Part shown: positions 13,320-17,348 of the stretch, piece after piece
Position numbering within the stretch: the first letter of the stretch is position 1
Layout of the letters: the number at the start of each line of letters is the position of its first letter
Assembly (NCBI GenBank): GCA_031976175.1
Contig: DALYLR010000054.1
Coordinates: 1-17,348, forward strand
DNA from: DMER01 sp003451645
GTDB lineage: Bacteria; Pseudomonadota; Alphaproteobacteria; Micropepsales; Micropepsaceae
Length of the DNA stretch: 17,348 bases
Reading direction: 5' to 3'
Made by a program: the position numbers and the translations under genes
The notes under the pieces: model-generated
Databases searched by the model: none
Told to the model about the DNA's origin: nothing
What the model saw: only the letters and a program-made list of their open reading frames with translations

Positions 13320-14090
13320 TTGGGTGTGAAGAAGCTATCGCGCAATGACTTATTGCGGATCGACGGGAAGAGAGTGCCCGTCGCAATCCGTCTCAATCCT
13401 CGTGCGCGCCGTTTGATCGTGAAGGTGCACCCGTCGACAGGCGAAGTCGCTGTTGTGGCTCCGCATGAGCGCTCAATTAGCCGCGCAATCGAGTTCTTGC
13501 GGCGCGAGCGGGATTGGATAGCGGTGCGTCTCGCGCAGATCCCTGAGCGCGTGGCGCTGGAACCAGGCTCAGTCGTTCTTTTCAAGGGGCAGGAGTTCGT
13601 CATTCGCAATGCGCCCGCTCAAGGGCGCGGCCCGGTCTGGATCGATGGCGAGGCCTATCGTCCAACCTTACGCGTTTCTGGTGCGCCGGAGCATACGCCG
13701 CGCAGGGTTGAGGACTGGCTCAAGAAGCAAGCCCGGTCCGTGCTGCAACGCCGCGTCGCTTATTTTGGTGCGGAACTGGGCGTCAATTATGGCCGTATCA
13801 GTGTGCGCGATGCGTCCAGCCGGTGGGGCTCCTGTTCCACCAGTGGCAATCTGTCCTTCAGCTGGCGGCTTATCATGGCACCGCCCTTTGTGCTCGACTA
13901 TGTTGCGGCGCATGAAGTGGCGCATCTGCGCGAGATGAACCATAGCCCGAGGTTCTGGCGGCTCGTCGACCGGCTGGTGGGCGAAAGTGCGCAGGCTGCG
14001 CAAGAGTGGCTGCGCAATCATGGCGCAAGTCTTCACAAATTCAGCTTGGCCAAGGGTCTCGGTGACACTGGCGCTGACGGTCACGCCTGA
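13320..14090 (+). CDS. YgjP/DUF45-type zinc metallohydrolase (SprT-like gluzincin fold)
   Basis: The 256-residue protein carries SSRWGSCSTSGNLSF (166-180) and HEVAH (198-202) with a third ligand at H208 in NHSPRFW, the signature of the DUF45/YgjP metal-dependent hydrolase family. The N-terminal half contains the usual RLIVKVHPSTGEVAVVAPHE segment (31-50). It is probably a cytoplasmic zinc protease-like protein, and its physiological substrate is not known. An in-frame TGA at 13311 restricts the start to TTG at 13320 (GGAG 9 nt upstream) or GTG at 13326; I chose the TTG. It converges with the asparaginase gene, with 11 bp between stops. Confidence 0.9.
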   Translation: MGVKKLSRNDLLRIDGKRVPVAIRLNPRARRLIVKVHPSTGEVAVVAPHERSISRAIEFLRRERDWIAVRLAQIPERVALEPGSVVLFKGQEFVIRNAPAQGRGPVWIDGEAYRPTLRVSGAPEHTPRRVEDWLKKQARSVLQRRVAYFGAELGVNYGRISVRDASSRWGSCSTSGNLSFSWRLIMAPPFVLDYVAAHEVAHLREMNHSPRFWRLVDRLVGESAQAAQEWLRNHGASLHKFSLAKGLGDTGADGHA

Positions 14091-14101
14091 CGCTTCGGGC
14101 C

Positions 14102-15115
14102 TTAAAGCCGGCCGCTAAAGGGCTCCGGCACGACCCGGCGTTCACCAACCTGCACGCCTGCCCAGTTCTTCACCGGGCCATGCATCAGGTTGCGAGCCAC
14201 AGGGTTGTCCGGATCGAGGACCCCGAGCTGGATCAAACTGGCAGCCATAATCGCTTCTGAGGCTCTGGTCGCGCCGTCCTCGACCTTCAGCGCAACGCCC
14301 AGGCCCCGCTCAGGCAAGATAGCCACGAAGAAGCCTTCGGCGCCTGTTTTCACAACAACACCGCCTTGGCATGCACGAATAAGGCCCGCGCAGGCGCGAT
14401 CTGTGCCAGACATCAATTCGGGATGCGCCTTCATCGCCGAGAGCAATCGCTGCCCGGCGCGGGCGCGCTCTGGACCTTGGCCTGCACCTGAGGCCAGCCT
14501 CGCCATCGCGCCAGCCCAAACGCCCAAGGGCAAGGCGAAGTTGGGAGCGGAGCACCCATCAATGCCGGTCGACCAGTAACCAACAGGTACCTGACTTATA
14601 CTGGCAAGTGCATCCATCACTGCGAGCTGAACAGGATGGTGTGTCTCCAAATAGCCTTCAAAGGGCGCGGAGATGTGCCGGGCATAGCTCAAGAACCCGG
14701 TGTGTTTGCCGGAGCAGTTGTTATGGATTCGGCGTGGCCGGTCCCCATTGCGCACCAATACATCGCGAGCGTAATCGGCATATGGATAATGGGCGCCGCA
14801 GCCGAGGTCCGCATCTGTTGCCCCTATCAGGCCCAGCCAAGAGCCGATCCGGCCTACATGCATGGCCTCGCCAGAATGCGACGCACAGGCCAGCGCCAAG
14901 TGCTCGGAGGTGAGCCCAAAAGCATCCGCGGCGCCGCTTTCGACGAGCGGCAGTGCCTGGATCATCTTGATGGCCGACCGCGGGAACACCACTCTGTCGG
15001 TGTCGCCCCATTGCGCGATCAAGCGCCCCGTTGAGTCGGCGACGGCAATTGCGGCCCGGTGGACACTTTCGACCACGTCACCGCGTGTAACTTCTACGAG
15101 AATTGGGTTCGACAT
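14102..15115 (-). CDS. ansA: L-asparaginase, Rhizobium etli AnsA (asparaginase II) family
   Basis: This 337-residue enzyme belongs to the family of the R. etli inducible L-asparaginase, which is unrelated to E. coli-type asparaginases and hydrolyses asparagine to aspartate and ammonia. The key residues appear one position below the R. etli numbering as I recall it: S47-x2-K50 (PRSAIKM), S79 in CASHSG, C134 and K137 (NNCSGKHTG), and C188 (GIDGCSAP), the Cys/Lys set that binds zinc in that enzyme. There is no signal peptide, so it is cytoplasmic. The ATG at 15115 has no Shine-Dalgarno within range; GAGG overlapping the chrR stop is 17 nt away. It lies 18 bp after chrR on the same strand, so it is probably read from the rpoE-chrR operon, which would tie it to a stress regulon (inference). 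Confidence 0.92.
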   Translation of the reverse strand: MSNPILVEVTRGDVVESVHRAAIAVADSTGRLIAQWGDTDRVVFPRSAIKMIQALPLVESGAADAFGLTSEHLALACASHSGEAMHVGRIGSWLGLIGATDADLGCGAHYPYADYARDVLVRNGDRPRRIHNNCSGKHTGFLSYARHISAPFEGYLETHHPVQLAVMDALASISQVPVGYWSTGIDGCSAPNFALPLGVWAGAMARLASGAGQGPERARAGQRLLSAMKAHPELMSGTDRACAGLIRACQGGVVVKTGAEGFFVAILPERGLGVALKVEDGATRASEAIMAASLIQLGVLDPDNPVARNLMHGPVKNWAGVQVGERRVVPEPFSGRL

Positions 15116-15133
15116 AAGGGGGATGTTGCGGCC

Positions 15134-15823
15134 TCAGCGCCGCCAAGAAAAGAGCCTTTGTGCGATCCCGGTCAGGCCCTCGAATTTGAGTGGGGCCATG
15201 GTTACCGCGAAAGCAATGCAAGTGGGGCCAGGTTCGGCCACCGGGCGATGAGAGACCCCTGGGTAACAGATCGCCAAGTCGCCTGGTCCAAATACGCCCA
15301 TCCTGTCCTTGAAGGCGCCATGCAGCACCAAGGTCAACTCCACCCCGCCATGTCCGTGCCTGGGCGATCCGTGACCTGGCTGGATCTTCAGGAGCTGAGG
15401 CGTTTCACCGGCTTGAGTGGCGCCAGCGATCTCCAAATCGAGGGTGCGCAAACCGGGACCTGCAAACGCCCATGGGCGCCGCGCTCTCGCCTCACGAAAC
15501 GCTGACTGCAGAGCTTCAGGGAGATATGCGGCATCGGGATCGGCCTCTGCGTGGCGTGGTGCCGCTGCCGGTTCTTGCTCGATCTCCATCAGCAGCCGCG
15601 CGAAGATCGCATCATCTGCGGCATCTGCTTCAATCGGCAATGCGTCAAGCAAAGCGCCGCCGATAGCGTCTAACTCCTGGCTCGCTTCCTTGCAAAGCGG
15701 ACAACGCTCGAGGTGCAGGCCGACAGCCAGATGCGCTGCTGGCCCAAGGGTTCCACAGGCATAGGGCTCAATCAGGCCCAAGGGCATGTGCTGCCCGTTC
15801 TGAACAGGTTTTGCGCCGCTCAC
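15134..15823 (-). CDS. chrR: ChrR-type zinc anti-sigma factor with cupin domain
   Basis: This 229-residue anti-sigma factor sequesters its cognate ECF sigma factor in the cytoplasm. The N-terminal zinc site is H12, H37, C41, C44; the spacing of 25, 4 and 3 is that of Rhodobacter ChrR (H6, H31, C35, C38). The C-terminal cupin domain has H156, H158, E162 and H192, again with ChrR spacing (2, 4, 30). In Rhodobacter this domain senses singlet oxygen or organic hydroperoxides. The start is GTG at 15823, overlapping the sigma stop as GTGA; the next ATG is at residue 13 and would lose the zinc ligand H12, which supports the GTG. Both metal sites look intact, so a functional sensor is expected. Confidence 0.94.
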   Translation of the reverse strand: MSGAKPVQNGQHMPLGLIEPYACGTLGPAAHLAVGLHLERCPLCKEASQELDAIGGALLDALPIEADAADDAIFARLLMEIEQEPAAAPRHAEADPDAAYLPEALQSAFREARARRPWAFAGPGLRTLDLEIAGATQAGETPQLLKIQPGHGSPRHGHGGVELTLVLHGAFKDRMGVFGPGDLAICYPGVSHRPVAEPGPTCIAFAVTMAPLKFEGLTGIAQRLFSWRR

Positions 15824-16428
15824 AGATCGTCTCCGTCGATTGATGCCTTTGCCAGAGAACTCCGAAGCCGTCCAAACGCCAGCCGCAAGCGCGACTTGAC
15901 AGTGCCAAGCGGCAGTTTGCTCTCCTCCGCTATCTCCGCGTGCGTCTTGGCCTTAAAGAAGGCCTCCTGCACCAGCGCGTATTGCTCGGGCGGCAGCGCC
16001 TTCAGCGCCTCAGCGATGCGATCCTGACGGTAACTGGCGTTGAGCGGGGCGTCCGCCGCATCATTGCCTTCAGGTACAAAGAAGGGGTCGTTGGGGTCGA
16101 AAGCGGGCCGCCTTTCCCGCCTGATGATGTCTATCCGGCGGTTGCGGGCGATTGTGAACACCCATGTGGAGGCGGAGGCCTGCTTGCGATCAAACTGCGC
16201 CGCCTTGCGCCAGACCGACAGCATCGCATCCTGCGTGACCTCTTCAGCCTCTGCCTGGCTCGCGCCCAATTTCAGTACATAACCTTTGACCCGCGGTGCA
16301 AAGTACCGGAATACCACTGCGAAGGCCCCGCGGTCAGCGCGCGCAGCGATTGCCTCGATCGCATCGGCGAGCGCGTCTTTGCTGGGTTCCGCCGCGTCAG
16401 AGGGTGGTGCTTTTTGGATCACAGCCAT
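15820..16428 (-). CDS. rpoE: ECF sigma factor, RpoE/ECF11 type
   Basis: This 202-residue extracytoplasmic-function sigma factor has region 2 at about 35-105 (FRYFAPRVKGYVLKLG, EEVTQDAMLSVWRKA, STWVFTIARNRRIDIIRRE). Region 4 is at about 135-190, with the helix-turn-helix THAEIAEESKLPLGTVKSRLRLAF. Pairing with a ChrR-type anti-sigma factor through a 4-bp GTGA overlap assigns it to the ECF11 group, which directs the singlet-oxygen response in Rhodobacter. The ATG at 16428 fits the family. I searched the region upstream by eye for the TGATCC-n18-TAAnA type autoregulatory promoter and did not find a convincing one; a TGATCC occurs only inside the first codons. Confidence 0.94.
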   Translation of the reverse strand: MAVIQKAPPSDAAEPSKDALADAIEAIAARADRGAFAVVFRYFAPRVKGYVLKLGASQAEAEEVTQDAMLSVWRKAAQFDRKQASASTWVFTIARNRRIDIIRRERRPAFDPNDPFFVPEGNDAADAPLNASYRQDRIAEALKALPPEQYALVQEAFFKAKTHAEIAEESKLPLGTVKSRLRLAFGRLRSSLAKASIDGDDL

Positions 16429-16581
16429 GGTCCAAGCGTAACATGTGATTGCGGCCGCAGTGCCGGGTCGAAATGACGCTGCACCAGAGCAGGGGCTTCG
16501 TCTGGCCAGAAGTCAAGACTTTCACCGTTCCGAGAATGTCTGGGCTGCCGGGCAAAAGGGAACATCCGGGCTGCCAAATGG

Positions 16582-16612
16582 TTGACAAGACAGGCTTTCA
16601 ACCGGCTATAAG
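16582..16612 (+). promoter_or_regulatory. Putative sigma-70 promoter for the ialB-like gene
   Basis: TTGACA (16582-16587) is a perfect -35 box and TATAAG (16607-16612) a good -10, but the spacer is 19 nt, longer than the ideal 17. Transcription would start near 16619 and give a leader of about 130 nt before the ATG at 16748. Confidence 0.45.
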
Positions 16613-16621
16613 GAGGGTGTC

Positions 16622-16684
16622 GTGCGGCGTAAACGGCGCAACCGGTCAGAGGATGGCCACAATGCGCTCTTAAGCTCGCTTTGA
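16622..16684 (+). CDS. Possible 20-codon leader peptide
   Basis: A GTG at 16622 follows the near-ideal Shine-Dalgarno AAGGAGG (16610-16616) with 5 nt spacing and opens a 20-codon frame that ends at TGA 16682-16684. The product would be basic at its start (MRRKRRNRSEDGHNALLSSL). It ends 63 nt before the ialB-like start. The Shine-Dalgarno overlaps the putative -10 box at 16607, so both cannot function in one transcript. It is reported as a candidate only. Confidence 0.2.
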   Translation: MRRKRRNRSEDGHNALLSSL

Positions 16685-16747
16685 GAGAGGTTCGGCATTG
16701 CGCCTGTGCGCGGCTTGCGCCGGGACCGTTCATACAGAAGGTTGGAC

Positions 16748-17284
16748 ATGGACATTTCGTCGTTTCGGGCACGCATACTCCCACGCGGTCTTGCAGAGGC
16801 TGCCCTGGCGCTGGGTTCTCTGGCTGTCGCCGCTGCGGCAACGGCCGCGCCGCAACTGCTGGGCAATTTCGATCGTTGGGATGCCTATAAATCCACCGAG
16901 GCGCAAGGCGTCGTGTGCTATGTGGTCGCTGAACCGCAGTCCAAGGAACCCGCAGGCGCCAAGCGCGACCCCGTCTTCCTCGTGATCAACACTTGGCCTG
17001 CCAAGAGCATCAAGCATCAGCCTAATGTGCAGATCGGCTATCCGTTCAAGGACGGTAGCGAAGCAAGCGCGCAAGTGGGCTCGGACAAGTTCAGCTTCTT
17101 CACACAAGGCGAAAGCGCCTGGATCAAGGCCAATGAAGACGAAGTCCGCTTCGTCGAGGCGCTGAAGAATGGCAGCGAGGTAACGATCCAAGGCGTGTCG
17201 CGCCGGGGCACGCTGACGACCGACACCTATGCGCTCAAGGGTATTTCCTCGGCGCTGCAAAAGGCCGAAGAGGCCTGCAAATAG
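16748..17284 (+). CDS. IalB (invasion-associated locus B) family periplasmic protein
   Basis: The 178-residue protein begins with a signal peptide: basic start, hydrophobic stretch AEAALALGSLAVAAAATAA (about 16-34) and probable cleavage near A34. The mature part follows the IalB-family layout: a short aromatic start (NFDRWDAY), C57 in GVVCYVVAEPQ, a strand-rich core (RDPVFLVINTWP, NVQIGYPFKDG, KFSFFTQGESAWIK), SRRGTLTTDTYALKG, and a final C177 that probably forms a disulfide with C57. The biochemical function of the family is poorly defined; the name comes from Bartonella. The ATG at 16748 has AAGG 6 nt upstream and places the signal peptide correctly; an open extension to 16706 lacks support. 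It precedes a probable rlmN start by 33 bp, a neighbourhood I recall from other alphaproteobacteria. Confidence 0.88.
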   Translation: MDISSFRARILPRGLAEAALALGSLAVAAAATAAPQLLGNFDRWDAYKSTEAQGVVCYVVAEPQSKEPAGAKRDPVFLVINTWPAKSIKHQPNVQIGYPFKDGSEASAQVGSDKFSFFTQGESAWIKANEDEVRFVEALKNGSEVTIQGVSRRGTLTTDTYALKGISSALQKAEEACK

Positions 17285-17301
17285 GGCCCGCCAAGCGGCC
17301 C
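17284..17301 (+). other. Short hairpin between the ialB-like gene and the next start
   Basis: GGGCC (17284-17288) can pair with GGCCC (17297-17301) around an 8-nt loop. It begins at the last base of the ialB-like stop codon and has no T-run after it, so it is a weak terminator candidate at best and may only stabilise the upstream message. Confidence 0.25.
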
Positions 17302-17317
17302 TTCGGAGAGAGTGATC

Positions 17318-17348
17318 GTGCAAAGCTTGATCGGGCTCACCCGCCAGC
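17318..17348 (+). CDS. rlmN: Start of a gene cut by the window edge, probably rlmN
   Basis: A GTG at 17318 follows GGAGAG with 8 nt spacing and opens a frame reading MQSLIGLTRQ to the end of the window. SLIGLTR or SLIGLSR near the N-terminus is typical of RlmN, the radical-SAM enzyme that methylates A2503 of 23S rRNA, and rlmN often follows an IalB-family gene in alphaproteobacteria as I recall. Only ten codons are visible, so the assignment rests on a short match and context. Confidence 0.5.
   Translation, partial: MQSLIGLTRQ

Larger units (their letters stand above)
16429..16747. other. 319-bp divergent intergenic region between rpoE and the ialB-like gene
   Basis: This gap should hold the promoters of both rpoE (minus) and the ialB-like gene (plus). 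On the plus strand I see a sigma-70-like promoter (16582-16612) and a strong Shine-Dalgarno followed by a 20-codon open frame (16622-16684). No ECF11-type promoter is evident on the minus strand. I find no RNA gene. The rest shows GC-rich short inverted repeats near 16695-16725 of unclear meaning. Confidence 0.5.

Noticed and set aside
16416..16421. TGATCC as the -35 box of an ECF11 autoregulatory promoter (minus strand)
   Set aside because: It lies inside the first codons of rpoE, pointing into the gene, with no matching -10 at the proper distance upstream of the start.

Overview
The window is a gene-dense, GC-rich stretch of an alphaproteobacterial chromosome. The evidence is an Irr-type Fur-family regulator beside fabA-fabB-fabI, a ChrR/ECF11-type sigma pair, an IalB-family secreted protein, a Rhizobium-type asparaginase and an alphaproteobacterial sdhCDA. 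I see no rRNA, tRNA, CRISPR array, insertion sequence or prophage. The only accessory-looking genes are one ParD/ParE-like toxin-antitoxin pair.

Layout. Positions 1-148 hold an unusual intergenic region with helically phased GTTWCG repeats and a perfect 18-bp palindrome. Then comes a MoeB/ThiF-type adenylyltransferase (minus strand), divergent from an unrecognised membrane protein with a helical-repeat-like C-terminal half (plus). Next is a minus-strand operon read right to left: rubrerythrin, a GlpC/HdrD-like Fe-S protein and DUF3501, with irr upstream. The region between irr and rubrerythrin carries a perfect Irr box (ICE) and a second degenerate one placed over a putative promoter. Divergent from irr is the unsaturated fatty acid set fabA-fabB-fabI (plus). 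It converges with the minus-strand sdhC-sdhD-sdhA operon, which has no sdhB after sdhA. A toxin-antitoxin pair and a HAD hydrolase follow (plus), then a VOC protein (minus), a YgjP-type metallohydrolase (plus), and a minus-strand unit rpoE-chrR-asparaginase. The right edge has an IalB-family periplasmic protein and the first codons of a probable rlmN.

How the genes fit together. The most interesting part is 2728-5817. Irr, the iron/heme-responsive regulator, sits directly upstream of a three-gene operon whose promoter region carries Irr boxes. The operon encodes a diiron rubrerythrin, a twin [4Fe-4S]/CCG electron-transfer protein and DUF3501. That suggests an iron-gated peroxide or iron-handling electron-transfer system that has not been biochemically defined as a unit. 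A weaker Irr-like box before fabA raises the possibility that Irr also touches unsaturated fatty acid synthesis or its own transcription. The ECF11-type pair at the right suggests a singlet-oxygen or organic-peroxide response. All functional statements come from motif reading only; no database search was run.
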